64,000 bases of DNA from Molanna angustata (taxonomy: Eukaryota > Arthropoda > Insecta > Trichoptera > Molannidae): positions 34,509,778 to 34,573,777 of the forward strand of contig OY754979.1 in the NCBI GenBank assembly GCA_963576475.1, in the 5' to 3' direction. Shown here in pieces: positions 11,878-23,165 of the stretch (position 1 is its first letter; each line of letters opens with the position of its first letter). The notes below the pieces were generated by a model. It was not told the origin of the DNA. It did no database searches and saw only the letters and a list, made by a program, of their open reading frames with translations. The position numbers were made by a program, and so were the translations under genes.

Positions 11878-12035
11878 ATATTGATTCTCGAGCAACAGAC
11901 AGGTAGGTACCTACAATGTCAAATATTAATTTAACACGCTCCCAATAACAAATTGCTACATTCTCTCGCAGATCCAGACAGAAAACACAATTAAAAACTG
12001 TGTCTCCATCGGGAATCGAACCCAGGACCTTTGGT
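11878..12035 (-). mobile_element. SINE family A, 5'-truncated copy
   Basis: The minus-strand body and the 3' half of the tRNA-like head (B-box region 'gggaatcgaaccca') are present, but the A-box part is missing after 12,035. It lies ~170 bp from the plus-strand copy at 11,484, so the pair is inverted. Confidence 0.8.
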
Positions 12036-12600
12036 ATATATTACATATGTATTATGTTTATAACAAAATTTAAAAAAAAATGACAGACGAAATCATGGAG
12101 TAAATTTATTCCGAAATACAAGTTTAACATTCGCTGACCATTTACGGCAATATAATTTAAAAATAGTCATAAAAATATGAAAACCGTCACAATATAAGTG
12201 ATATAAAGATAAATATAATTAATTTTGAGTCGTTGAGCGCGCCCAAACCACATTACACGACACTACCATGTTAAAACATGATAATTATCGTCATATTGTT
12301 TTATATAGGTACCTAGGTACCTCCATCCATAATACCTATACCATACATAACAATTATTGTATTTTAGCATATCATTAACTAGCTGACTCGTTCCTATGAA
12401 TATAACTATACGACCGCCCGCCGTACCTGAGAAAATTGTAATATTGTGACGATCCCATAAGAATTTCTACCGTCAAATCTTTTCCATGCGATTTGATATG
12501 ATATAATATGTTAAATAATATAATTTATAATTTATATTTTATAATTTGAAATGATATATTTGGTAATACAGCTGTTGGTGAGGAAAAATATGACAAATGT
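12036..12600. other. AT-rich, nothing recognised
   Basis: The sequence is AT-rich up to the edge of the satellite. A short GC patch (12,230-12,260) and 'cgaccgcccgccgtacctg' (12,411-12,429) show no coding or repeat signal that I can name. Confidence 0.4.
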
Positions 12601-12611
12601 GACAAAGAGAG

Positions 12612-13175
12612 ATACAATTCCCAATTCTTCACAGATCGGGACAAATATAAGAAAAATGCGATTCCCATTTTTCACAGAATCGGGACAAATATAATAAAGA
12701 TACAATTCCCAATTTTTCACAGATTTGGGACAACTATAGGTAATATAAGGGAGATACAACACCGATTTTGTCATAGAATCAAGACAAATATAAGGGAGAT
12801 ACAATTCCCAATTTTTCACAGATTTGGGACAACTATAGGTAATATAAGGGAGATACAACACCGATTTTGTCATAGAATCAAGACAAATATAAGGGAGATA
12901 CAATTCCCAATTTTTCACAGATTTGGGACAACTATAGGTAATATAAGGGAGATACAACACCGATTTTGTCATAGAATCAAGACAAATATAAGGGAGATAC
13001 AATTCCCAATTTTTCACAGATTTGGGACAACTATAGGTAATATAAGGGAGATACAACACCGATTTTGTCATAGAATCAAGACAAATATAAGGGAGATACA
13101 ATTCCCAATTTTTCACAGATTTGGGACAACTATAGGTAATATAAGGGAGATACAACACCGATTTTGTCATAGAAT
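12612..13175. repeat. Satellite part 1: 99-bp composite repeat
   Basis: Five units repeat at exactly 99-bp spacing (the word 'caattccca' recurs at 12,703, 12,802, 12,901, 13,000 and 13,099). Each joins a ~54-bp variant with 'cacagatttgggacaacta' to a 45-bp variant with 'cagacaa/gaatcaagacaa'. Because 99 is divisible by 3, a 222-residue minus-strand frame (12,532-13,200, YLPYI repeats) stays open; I regard it as a by-product of the repeat and not as a gene. Confidence 0.93.
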
Positions 13176-15940
13176 CGGGACAAATATAAGGGAGATACAA
13201 TTCCCGATTTTGTCATAGAATCGGGACAAATATAAGGGAGATACAATTCCCGATTTTGTCATAGAATCGGGACAAATATAAGGGAGATACATCATCGATT
13301 TTGTCATAGAATCGGGACAAATATAAGGGAGATACAATTCCCGATTTTGTCATAGAATCGGGACAAATATAAGGGAGATACATCATCGATTTTGTCATAG
13401 AATCGGGACAAATATAAGGGAGATACATAATCGATTTTGTCATAGAATCGGGACAAATATAAGGGAGATACAATTCCCGATTTTGTCATAGAATCGGGAC
13501 AAATATAAGGGAGATACATCATCGATTTTGTCATAGAATCGGGACAAATATAAGGGAGATACATCATCGATTTTGTCATAGAATCGGGACAAATATAAGG
13601 GAGATACAATTCCCGATTTTGTCATAGAATCTGGACAAATATAAGGGAGATACAATTCCCGATTTTGTCATAGAATCGGGACAAATATAAGGGAGATACA
13701 ATTCCCGATTTTTTCATAGAATCGGGACAAATATAAGGGAGATACACCATCGATTTTGTCATAGAATCGGGACAAATATAAGGGAGATACAATTCCCGAT
13801 TTTGTCATAGAATCTGGACAAATATAAGGGAGATACAATTCCCGATTTTGTCATAGAATCGGGACAAATATAAGGGAGATACAATTCCCGATTTTGTCAT
13901 AGAATCGGGACAAATATAAGGGAGATACATCATCGATTTTGTCATAGAATCTGGACAAATATAAGGGAGATACAATTCCCGATTTTGTCATAGAATCTGG
14001 ACAAATATAAGGGAGATACAATTCCCGATTTTGTCATAGAATCGGGACAAATATAAGGGAGATACAATTCCCGATTTTGTCATAGAATCGGGACAAATAT
14101 AAGGGAGATACATCATCGATTTTGTCATAGAATCGGGACAAATATAAGGGAGATACAATTCCCGATTTTGTCATAGAATCTGGACAAATATAAGGGAGAT
14201 ACAATTCCCGATTTTGTCATAGAATCGGGACAAATATAAGGGAGATACAATTCCCGATTTTGTCATAGAATCGGGACAAATATAAGGGAGATACATCATC
14301 GATTTTGTCATAGAATCGGGACAAATATAAGGGAGATACAATTCCCGATTTTGTCATAGAATCGGGACAAATATAAGGGAGATACATCATCGATTTTGTC
14401 ATAGAATCGGGACAAATATAAGGGAGATACATCATCGATTTTGTCATAGAATCGGGACAAATATAAGGGAGATACAATTCCCGATTTTGTCATAGAATCG
14501 GGACAAATATAAGGGAGATACATCATCGATTTTGTCATAGAATCGGGACAAATATAAGGGAGATACATCATCGATTTTGTCATAGAATCGGGACAAATAT
14601 AAGGGAGATACATCATCGATTTTGTCATAGAATCGGGACAAATATAAGGGAGATACAATTCCCGATTTTGTCATAGAATCTGGACAAATATAAGGGAGAT
14701 ACAATTCCCGATTTTGTCATAGAATCGGGACAAATATAAGGGAGATACAATTCCCGATTTTGTCATAGAATCGGGACAAATATAAGGGAGATACATCATC
14801 GATTTTGTCATAGAATCGGGACAAATATAAGGGAGATACAATTCCCGATTTTGTCATAGAATCGGGACAAATATAAGGGAGATACATCATCGATTTTGTC
14901 ATAGAATCTGGACAAATATAAGGGAGATACAATTCCCGATTTTGTCATAGAATCTGGACAAATATAAGGGAGATACAATTCCCGATTTTGTCATAGAATC
15001 GGGACAAATATAAGGGAGATACAATTCCCGATTTTGTCATAGAATCGGGACAAATATAAGGGAGATACATCATCGATTTTGTCATAGAATCGGGACAAAT
15101 ATAAGGGAGATACAATTCCCGATTTTGTCATAGAATCTGGACAAATATAAGGGAGATACAATTCCCGATTTTGTCATAGAATCGGGACAAATATAAGGGA
15201 GATACAATTCCCGATTTTGTCATAGAATCGGGACAAATATAAGGGAGATACATCATCGATTTTGTCATAGAATCGGGACAAATATAAGGGAGATACAATT
15301 CCCGATTTTGTCATAGAATCGGGACAAATATAAGGGAGATACATCATCGATTTTGTCATAGAATCGGGACAAATATAAGGGAGATACATCATCGATTTTG
15401 TCATAGAATCGGGACAAATATAAGGGAGATACATCATCGATTTTGTCATAGAATCGGGACAAATATAAGGGAGATACAATTCCCGATTTTGTCATAGAAT
15501 CTGGACAAATATAAGGGAGATACAATTCCCGATTTTGTCATAGAATCGGGACAAATATAAGGGAGATACAATTCCCGATTTTGTCATAGAATCGGGACAA
15601 ATATAAGGGAGATACATCATCGATTTTGTCATAGAATCGGGACAAATATAAGGGAGATACAATTCCCGATTTTGTCATAGAATCGGGACAAATATAAGGG
15701 AGATACATCATCGATTTTGTCATAGAATCGGGACAAATATAAGGGAGATACAATTCCCGATTTTGTCATAGAATCGGGACAAATATAAGGGAGATACATC
15801 ATCGATTTTGTCATAGAATCGGGACAAATATAAGGGAGATACAATTCCCGATTTTGTCATAGAATCGGGACAAATATAAGGGAGATACATCATCGATTTT
15901 GTCATAGAATCTGGACAAATATAAGGGAGATGCAATTCCA
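13175..15940. repeat. Satellite part 2: ~60 units of 45/46 bp
   Basis: The unit is 'gggacaaatataagggag' plus 'ataca', then either 'attcccg' (A type, 46 bp) or 'tcatcg' (B type, 45 bp), then 'attttgtcatagaatc'. In A units TCCCGATT and AATCGGGA form an 8-bp stem around a 9-base loop; in B units only five pairs remain. A third variant replaces cGGGac by cTGGac. The order of variants repeats over ~957 bp. The last unit decays at ~15,930 into 'ttccagatttttttttat'. The short minus-strand frames here are repeat artefacts. Confidence 0.96.
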
Positions 15941-16184
15941 GATTTTTTTTTATTTTTGACAAACGTAAAAGAGATACGATTAAGATGTTGGGACAAACGT
16001 AGAGAATTACAACAATTTTTTCAGATGCAAATAACTCACGTGGGGCATAAGTCACCTTAATGACGGAAAAAATGGTACTTACATACTTAGAATGGAATAG
16101 CTAGTAGGTAAAATAGGTACATTTATCTAAAGTATAATATTTATCTCTAGTACCCAAATCCGAAACATAGTTATTTAATTTTTA

Positions 16185-16560
16185 TAACGCCATTAATTAT
16201 TGTAAACAATAAAAGCATCAGTCGTGAATGGGATGACGGTGTCTCGCACAGATGTCACCCCTGAACTGCGCCAGAAATAAAAAGAAAGTTTTCTTCGTTA
16301 CTTCATAGATGGCAATAGTAATAATACCTACATTATTTTCAAATGAATTGTTTCGCATTATTCAAATATTATAGAACTTTCAAAAATTACATTAATAAGG
16401 AACTCAATAAGAAGGCATAATTTGGTGAACGTTGTGGAAGCGCATAAAGTTATCACGTAAAACAGCCGGTGACAGATCGTAAGCCCTGTAGGTGCATTGA
16501 GTTCCTGGTTCTTCTATAGCATTCCAACTTCGTCTCTATCGAGATATTGAAAGTTTGTTA
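16185..16560 (+). repeat. Family Z repeat
   Basis: It contains 'gtctcgcacagatgtcaccc', 'ctgaactgcgccagaaat', 'cttcatagatggcaatag', 'gcataaagttatcacgtaa' and 'cgtaagccctgt', with an end near 'ccaacttcgtctctat'. Copies or pieces occur at 23,640-23,815, 51,770-52,035, 36,610-36,690 and 4640-4735. It has no coding capacity. The order of blocks differs between copies, so the family is mosaic or rearranges by inversion. Confidence 0.65.
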
Positions 16561-17402
16561 ATAAAAATAACCGTAGGTAACTATACCTACATGATACCAA
16601 AAAATATAATTAGGTAGGTACCTATGTTCTTGTTGCCATAGTTACAATTTAAAAAAAAATATACATATTCTTGTTGCCAACGTTACCTACGTGTTACAAA
16701 AAATATAAGTATACCTATGCTAATTGCCATAGTTACATATTACAAAAAAATGATTTTTTTCGATTGTAGGTAGGTAGGTACTATATGTAGATACTAAGAT
16801 ATATCTACCTACACGATAGTGCATATACATAGGTATATAAATACGTTACAAATTAGGTATCAATATTTGATACAAAAATGATTATGTAACATGATATCAA
16901 GTTATTGTTATATTTTGTGTAAAAATATTTTGCCGTTTGTAATAAATTGATATTTTATTGTATGAAATATGTTATTTTAACATTTTAATATCAACACGTC
17001 TTACTATTATTCTTTTTATGTTCGCCATTAAATGCGACTTTTTTAGAAAAAAAATAATACGAGTCAGGTTCGCCTTAAAGTGTTTATAATATTTATTTTA
17101 TTAATTTAATTATTATAGCTTGACAAAGATTATTGTAGGTACCTACCTTTTGTTCAAATCTAACCAGTTTGTGTTTTGCCAAATTATACGATTCTGTTTT
17201 ACATTATCATATCATTTCGATAGCCGTGTGCCAACAATAAAAATCAAATTTAAATACCACATAAAATATTAAGATAGATACATATATAAACTAGATTAAT
17301 TATGAATATTCCGTATGTGTTTGTATTTGAGTTTGAGTTTGATCACATGTCCTAAAGCAGGCAACAAACGCATTTAAATGATAAACAACATAGGTATTAC
17401 CT
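16561..17402. other. AT-rich with TACC strings, nothing recognised
   Basis: Contains three related phrases 'ttcttgttgcca(t/a)(a/c)gtta' at ~16,627, 16,669 and 16,718 (a short degenerate tandem) and poly-A runs. No gene seen. Confidence 0.4.
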
Positions 17403-17838
17403 AAGTTGAGTTTGATTCTTTCATTATCAAGTTAATTTTGATTCTTTCATCTTCAAGTTGAGTTTGATTCTTTTATCGTTAAGTTGAGTTTGATTATTTC
17501 ATCATCAAGTTGAGTTTGATTCTTCCATCATCAAGTTGAGTTTGATTCTTTCATCATCAAGTTGAGTTTGATTCTTCCATCATCAAGTTGAGTTTGATTC
17601 TTTCATCATCAAGTTGAGTTTGATTCTTTCATCAAGTTGAGTTTGATTCTTTCATCATCAATTTGAGTTTGATTCTTTCATCATCAAGTTGAGTTTGATT
17701 CTTTCATCATCAAGTTGAGTTTGATTCTTCCATCATCAAGTTGAGTTTGATTCTTTCATCAAGTTGAGTTTGATTCTTTCATCATCAAGTTGAGTTTGAT
17801 TCTTTCATCATCAAGTTGAGTTTGATTCTTTCATCTGA
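17403..17838. repeat. 26-bp minisatellite, ~17 units
   Basis: The unit is 'aagttgagtttgattcttt' followed by 'catcatc'. Most units are 26 bp; two lack one 'catcat' and are 20 bp, and a few have 'ttcc' for 'tttc'. The array ends at 'catctgaggatgccagctg', which itself resembles an element terminus ('ggcgaaatcgc' follows). Confidence 0.95.
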
Positions 17839-17984
17839 GGATGCCAGCTGTGTTCGGCGAAATCGCTTAGGCTCTCATCATTAAAGTCATAGGTACTCAT
17901 TTTTGGATTTAAACTATGTGTTGTTGTTTATTTTTATAAATCATTTAATTTAACATATTAAGTTTTCTTTGAAAGTAAAACATG

Positions 17985-18452
17985 GACGTGGCAAAAGACG
18001 CATGAAAGTAGAAAAAATGCTGTGTAATTGAGATTACAAAGAAGAGTATGTAATAGAACGATATACCTATGATAGAATGAAAAATGAGGACATAAGGATA
18101 GAGTGCAAGATGAAGAAGAGTAGGTAGGTATAATAATTAAAATGAAAGTGAATTCCTTGAGGCGGTTTGGACATATTAAAAGAATGAATGATGAACGACT
18201 GACCAAAAAATATACATAGATGTAAGAGATTGAGTGAATAGCAGGGACCATCCCAGAAAGGGATGGCATGACCATGTGAATGATATCTTGAAAGAAGGAA
18301 ATATAAGAAACATGAAAAATCGACGAGCATGTATGAGACGATGCATGAATGTAAAGGAAGCTAGGAATGTGTGCAAAAATAGAGGAGTATGGCGCTCGGT
18401 TTTCTCTGCTTACCCCGTAGGGGATATGGCGTGATGGTATGTATGTATAAGT
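17985..18452 (+). pseudogene. Family R non-LTR retrotransposon C-terminus, decayed
   Basis: The plus-strand translation in mixed frames gives 'YDRMKNEDIRIECKMKK', 'SLRRFGHIKRMNDERLTKK' and then broken frames, matching the better copies at 19,495 and 63,592. It continues into the 3' untranslated signature ending 'ggcgtgatggtatgtatg'. It has several stops and frameshifts. It is the last ~100 residues downstream of a reverse transcriptase of RTE-like type. Confidence 0.75.
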
Positions 18453-19316
18453 TTTTTTAAATCTATGTAAATCAATCAAGTAGGTAGTTCGTTAAATAAA
18501 AAATCTCAAATCTTAAAATAATTGAATACAAATTTTATAGAGACAGAAATTATCCAAATGATTGGGTGTTATGTCACATAAGTTAAAAAGAAGAACTTCG
18601 TTCTTTAAGTGATAAGAACAAGTAGAGAACGAAACCGTAAATGATACGAACATAAAAATACGGCAATGATTCGAGCACATATGTATAGAATGAAACGCGT
18701 CAACGATTCTAGTGTTATTAAATTACAGATATTGTCTTGAGAATACGCCGACAAGTCTAGAAATTAGACTTGGCGTGTTATATAAAAATTCGTACAACCC
18801 ATTTCGTTGTGTTTCTATCGTAAAAACAAATTTAAGACCCTCTAATATTTTTATTAATGTTAGAAACTGTCACTTCATGATCGAACTCCATAATCACATT
18901 GAGCGATACCGGCGGTGACTGGGAGTCATGTTTGCGAACTAAGTTAAAAATTTTATTACTAAGAATACCTCTTATTTTTTCTCAGTAAGTACATATTACA
19001 AATACCCTTTGTTTTCGGAGGTAAATTCATATATTATATCGACAGTGAATATATAAATAATAATATGTATAATATTGTCACTTATAGATAGGTAGGTAGT
19101 AAATAATGTGTGAAGGTAAATGACACCAGTCTTCATTAGATTTATATGGTTTCAACACGCACCACGCGATATTTCCTACTAAGTATTTAGATATAGGTAC
19201 CCAACTCAAACTATAAAGTTTAACACCCAAAGATACATATAATATACTGGGTAGTAGATAGACATACCTATCTACCTATATACTTGGTCTAAACCTTGGA
19301 TTAATATTACCTATAG
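18453..19316. other. Unassigned, with a 12-bp interrupted hairpin
   Basis: Around 18,746-18,777 'acgcc', bulge, 'aagtcta', loop and 'tagacttggcgt' form a hairpin. Otherwise no repeat or gene is recognised; the open frame at 18,712-18,918 resembles nothing I know. Confidence 0.35.
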
Positions 19317-19382
19317 GTGACAGAATCGACCACAATACTATACTGTCCAACTATCGAACAAGACGAAACACATACATACACA

Positions 19383-19790
19383 TACATACATACCATCACG
19401 CCATGTCCCTTGCGGGGTAGGCAGAGAGAACCGAACGCCACATCTTTCTATCCTGGCACGCATCCCTCGCCTCATCCACATTCATGCATCGTCACATACA
19501 TGTTCGTCTATTGCTCACACTTCTAACATTTCCGTCTTTCAAAATTTCGTTCACATGGTCGTGCCATCCCTTTCTTGGGCGTCCCCGACCTCTCATTCCA
19601 TTCCTTTCCGCTCTGTATATTTTCTTCGTCAGGCGCTCCTCATTCATTCTCCCCATGTGACCAAACCGTCTCAATGTGTTCACTTTCATTCTAGTAATGA
19701 CATATTTCTTCATCTTACGTTCTTTCCTTATATCCTCGTTTCTTACCCGGTCATACATCGTTCTATTACAAATCCTTCTTAGAAACACAT
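19383..19790 (-). pseudogene. Family R non-LTR retrotransposon C-terminus
   Basis: A minus-strand frame 19,788-19,492 (98 residues) reads 'RICNRTMYDRVRNEDIRKE' and then 'LRRFGHMGRMNEERLTKK', 'GRGRPRKGWHDHVNEILK'. These are the conserved C-terminal blocks after the reverse transcriptase in many insect non-LTR (RTE-like) elements. The 3' untranslated part (19,383-19,494) has the family signature 'agagagaaccgaacgccac' and ends in TATG repeats. The RT itself is absent because the copy is strongly 5'-truncated, the usual outcome of target-primed reverse transcription. It is the best-preserved copy in the window. Confidence 0.85.
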
Positions 19791-20397
19791 TATACGTAAA
19801 ACACTAAATTCATGATATTACAACAAATGTTATACTTTTTCCGATTATCTAATGGAAAAGTGTCCAGATTGCAGAGTGACAATGTACATCAACAAAAAAT
19901 GAAAGCAAAAAAAGAACAAAGAAAATATACATAACATCAAGATAAATAAAAAAATCATAGCAAAAAAAGGATTGGGAAGGAACAAGAAGAAATCGAGATC
20001 AGGTATTAGGCATAAATATTCCTTCTTTATTAAATATTACGTGGCAAAGGAAAGGAAGGAAAGGAGAGGGATCAGGTATTTTGGGAGAGATATCCCTGCT
20101 TTAGTCTTTTCTCGAAAATGGAAAGCGAGTTTGACGAAGTTATATCAGGACTCAAATTATTCCAGTCTTGCTGAACGTACCTACTTCAAAGGAAGAACTG
20201 AAAAATTCAGTGTTGTGAATGGTATTATCATGTAAGTGTAAATATTTTAGAACCAATTAATCATCAAAAGCATTATTAGGTAAAAGACACGCGTTTATGA
20301 ACAATATATTATATATATAAAAATAAAAAAATACTAACACGTGTATAGTACGACATATAAACCAGCAAATTCGACAACATATTAACTTATAAGTCTT
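19791..20397. other. AT-rich with an 87-codon orphan frame
   Basis: A plus-strand frame at 19,972-20,235 is Lys/Arg-rich (KKKSRSGIRHKY...) and matches no family I can recall. It starts in an A-rich patch; I would not call it a gene. Confidence 0.3.
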
Positions 20398-20950
20398 ACT
20401 AAAAATATTCTAGTTAGACGGGCATGTTGCCGAGTTCGCGATTTTGTCCGCGACGTTATTTATTGACTGTCGTTACATTGCACTCGCGTTTGTACCTGCC
20501 AATACAGTGACATTCTGCCGTGTCGGAGTGTCATTGTATTGGTAGATTCAGACGTTGCGTCTGAATCGTTGTGACAATTTAATGTAATGACGTTGTGACA
20601 ATTTAAAATATGCTGGGTAAAATCTATTTGTTTTTTTTTGTCTCGGTTCAATTGTTCCTTCTTTTTTTATGTTTTATTTTATTAGTTTAACATTTGTTTT
20701 CTTTCTGTTTTCCTACATATATGTATATGTGTATTTTAAACTTTTCTTTTAACTGTGCAAAGTAATGTCTTTTTTATAATATGAATGGTCAGGAGACGTT
20801 GATTGTACATACCTAACTATGCACAATAGCCATGCGGGAGATACCTGTTATTGGAGCACTGGAGATTCTATTTTTTGTTTCATGTTTTTTTTTGTTTGTG
20901 TTGTTCAGTGTTCTGTTGGTGTCTCTGTATATTAAATAAATAAATAAATA
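20398..20950 (+). mobile_element. Probable LINE 3' untranslated region with (AAAT) tail
   Basis: This ~550-bp block ends in 'tattaaataaataaataaat', a tail typical of insect LINEs, and has no coding region. It holds two hairpins: ccaatacagtgaca.../...tgtcattgtattgg (20,499-20,542) and a 10-bp stem gattcagacg-ttg-cgtctgaatc (20,545-20,567). The family was not identified. Confidence 0.4.
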
Positions 20951-20999
20951 TTATTTACCTACAGAAATATGAAAACTTTCTTTTGAGCCGATATGATTG

Positions 21000-21340
21000 G
21001 GGGGGTCAAAACTGTCATGATGAACCGACTTCAAAAGTGAGGAGTTTTTTTTACGTATATATTGAGTGATAATTCTTTGCCAATATGTTTTTTATTACTA
21101 AAGTGATAACTTCATGGGTGTTCCCATTTAAATTGGTCAAGATCCAATGATGGAATCCATCATCACACTATTTAACTTGCAGTTCGGCTGATAGTTCTTT
21201 ACCGTGTAGTGATTTCAATGATTTTATTTATATGAAAGAAGAAACTACTTCAGGGGTGGTTCCATATAAATTTGGTTAAGATCTGATGATGGGATTCACA
21301 AGAAAATAATCAATTTACATCATCCTACGACATTATAGGT
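21000..21340. repeat. Lepidoptera-style 'ccgacttcaaaa' repeat, two diverged units
   Basis: 'aaccgacttcaaaagtgagg' (21,024-21,043) is a phrase I associate with moth and butterfly repeats. Two ~175-bp units follow, each with 'gata(a/g)ttctttgcc/tacc', 'cttcagggg/atgggtg.tcc' and 'ttggtcaagatccaatgatg' or its variant, so this is a degenerate tandem duplication. Confidence 0.5.
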
Positions 21341-21807
21341 ATCATGTCGTATAGATTGCAGATTATGGACGAATATTTCTTTAAATGAAAATTAATTACC
21401 AAAAAAACAACACTTAACTGTATATTTAGGTACATCAGCGCATACCTTATTCAAAAAAAATATGCATGTTGAATAAATACAATAACTAAACAAAAATCAA
21501 GGAATTTGCCATAAATCTTTAATTCTTCGTAAAATCATTAACAACAAAATTGCGGTGCTACAAAACAGATGAATTATGCGAAACATCTGAAAGCTATTCC
21601 AGCAGTTAGGTTAGTATTGGCGCTCCACCCGATGTTTCAATCGTTACTCCAACATCAATCATTCGTTTTGTATCTGAACAGGTCGCAGTTCACACTGTGG
21701 ATTTCCATATACCTAATGGCCATCAGATACCAGCAACACATTGACCGTGACTGCATAATTACTGCAGCTTCACACCACACAACACACATAGGTACACACG
21801 TGGTTAG

Positions 21808-21894
21808 TTCTCGGAACCACGCGGCGTACCACAGGGCATCGCTTTGGGACCAATTTTTTCTCCCAACTTTTTTTTGTTGTTCCAAGATCTTTAA
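21808..21894 (+). pseudogene. Reverse transcriptase motif fragment
   Basis: A 28-codon stretch reads FSEPRGVPQGIALGPIF followed by SPNFFLLFQDL and a stop. 'RGVPQGxxLGPxxF' is conserved block 4/B' of non-LTR reverse transcriptases, just before the FADD active site. A stop precedes it at 21,805. It is a tiny decayed LINE remnant of unknown clade. Confidence 0.6.
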
Positions 21895-22046
21895 CTGAGA
21901 TCTTCCCTCGGAACGCCGACAATATTTCATCATAGATACAAATCCGTGATTTTGGGGATTAACGAGGAGACACATTTTTGAATTGTCGTCGCAAATCATT
22001 GAAATAATATATTTTTCTTTGTATTTATTTTTTTGGGACGTTTTCA

Positions 22047-22130
22047 TGCATACATAACATCACGCAATCTTTCGTCTCTTTGATTCGAATAGGTAGAGAG
22101 AACCGAGCACCATACTATTCTGGCTTTGCA
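22047..22130 (-). repeat. Family R 3'-end fragment
   Basis: 'aggtagagagaaccgagcac' at ~22,091 with 'catacataacatcacgca' upstream matches the reverse complement of the family R 3' untranslated signature. Confidence 0.5.
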
Positions 22131-22142
22131 TAGTTGATTTCA

Positions 22143-22232
22143 GATGGGTGGTGGCATAGCGGTTAGCGCGCTGGTTTAATAATCCTGTGGTCGCGAGTTC
22201 TAATATCTACTGCCACGACCGATTTCGTTCTC
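22143..22232 (+). mobile_element. tRNA-like SINE head, family D
   Basis: 'tggcatagcggttagcgcg' (A-box-like) and 'ggtcgcgagttctaat' (B-box-like, one change from GGTTCRANNCC) are spaced as in a tRNA. The segment then continues 'ctgccacgaccgatttcgtt'. The last words are shared with the unit at 23,990. Confidence 0.5.
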
Positions 22233-22623
22233 TTACAGCACAAACATTTATGCTTAATTTTAGGAATGTATGAGGATGTAATTGTTATTCGCGTGTTCAT
22301 AGCACCGTTTCATACTTGGTCGTTTGTTGTTTAAACTTTTTTGGGACATTTTTGGAAAAGGAATATTTATCATTTATCAGCAAATCGATTATTTAGATTT
22401 ATCATTTCAACATAGACAAATAATATTTTGATGGATGATGTCGAGGATTAAGAACTTGAATAATTCCACAAAATGATTTGGACGTACCGAAAAAATGAAT
22501 AATGGATGACAGACTCAAATATATAAGAAGGTTAAATGTGAGAATTATGTGATAAAATGCAGGAGTCGTCCAAGAAAAATGGGAATGTAGGTATATGACC
22601 TTTGTTACAGGGACATATGCTCT

Positions 22624-22872
22624 GACATATGTTCGATCAATGTTGTCAGATCAGGGAAAGAAAGAGCCTCAAAACGAATCCTGCAAAATAACACTGTGGT
22701 CAAGAGACCCATGGGAAGACCAAGGCAGAGATTTATGGAAAATGTTACCCGAGATCTGAACGTGCTGAATGCTTGTGATGACTGGGAGTCCACTGCAGCT
22801 GACAGGAAGGCTTGGAAAGCTATTGTTCAGGAGGCTCAAGCTCTACCGGAGTTGTATGGCCATCGGAAGTAA
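22624..22872 (+). pseudogene. Non-LTR retrotransposon C-terminal fragment
   Basis: An 82-codon open stretch ends at TAA 22,870-22,872. It reads 'TVVKRPMGRPRQRFMENV', 'DDWESTAADRKAWKAIVQEA' and 'LPELYGHRK'. The GRPxxRxxxNV...W...AxDRxxWxxIV pattern is the C-terminal end of a widespread insect RTE-like retrotransposon protein. It is 5'-truncated, with no reverse transcriptase left. Confidence 0.8.
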
Positions 22873-22977
22873 GTACAAGTATAGGTATGTTCGATCTGGT
22901 CAGTAGTTTTAGTTTCTATTCGTCCTGGTTTTGATTTCCAGTCGGTAAAAAGGATTTAATAATAATGAATAATATTG

Positions 22978-23165
22978 GGATTACTTATGTAGCGCCGTTT
23001 TTGTGAAAACCACACCTCGTGAGCGATTTTCTTTATTCAATTTAATATTTTTAATGCAAATCTTGCCTTCTAGGATTAGAAACACTGGTTGAATGGAAGT
23101 AATTGACATTTGGCAACAAACTCAGTATTTCCACGGCGCGATGTTAGGAAGTTTTTCATTATTTT
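22978..23165 (+). repeat. TATAGC-CCG repeat joined to a SINE family B tail
   Basis: 22,978-23,030 carries 'tgtagcgccgtttttgtg'. 23,055-23,165 carries 'gaaacactggttgaatgg' and 'ggcaacaaactc', diverged from the body of the SINE family B copies at 24,747 and 56,291. Confidence 0.45.

Noticed and set aside
13175..15940. CRISPR-like regular array
   Set aside because: The units are contiguous repeats without unique spacers, and the sequence is eukaryotic with SINEs and LINEs.
12532..16055. Many MYLPYICPDSMTKS repeat proteins on the minus strand
   Set aside because: They follow the 45/46-bp and 99-bp satellite and change frame whenever the unit length changes. They have no start context or unique domain.
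19317..19526. Plus-strand frame rich in His/Thr/Pro
   Set aside because: Antisense of the family R retrotransposon 3' end and C-terminus.
21655..22047. 130-codon minus-strand frame
   Set aside because: It is the antisense of a stretch that contains a plus-strand reverse transcriptase motif (GVPQGIALGP), and the frame itself shows no domain.
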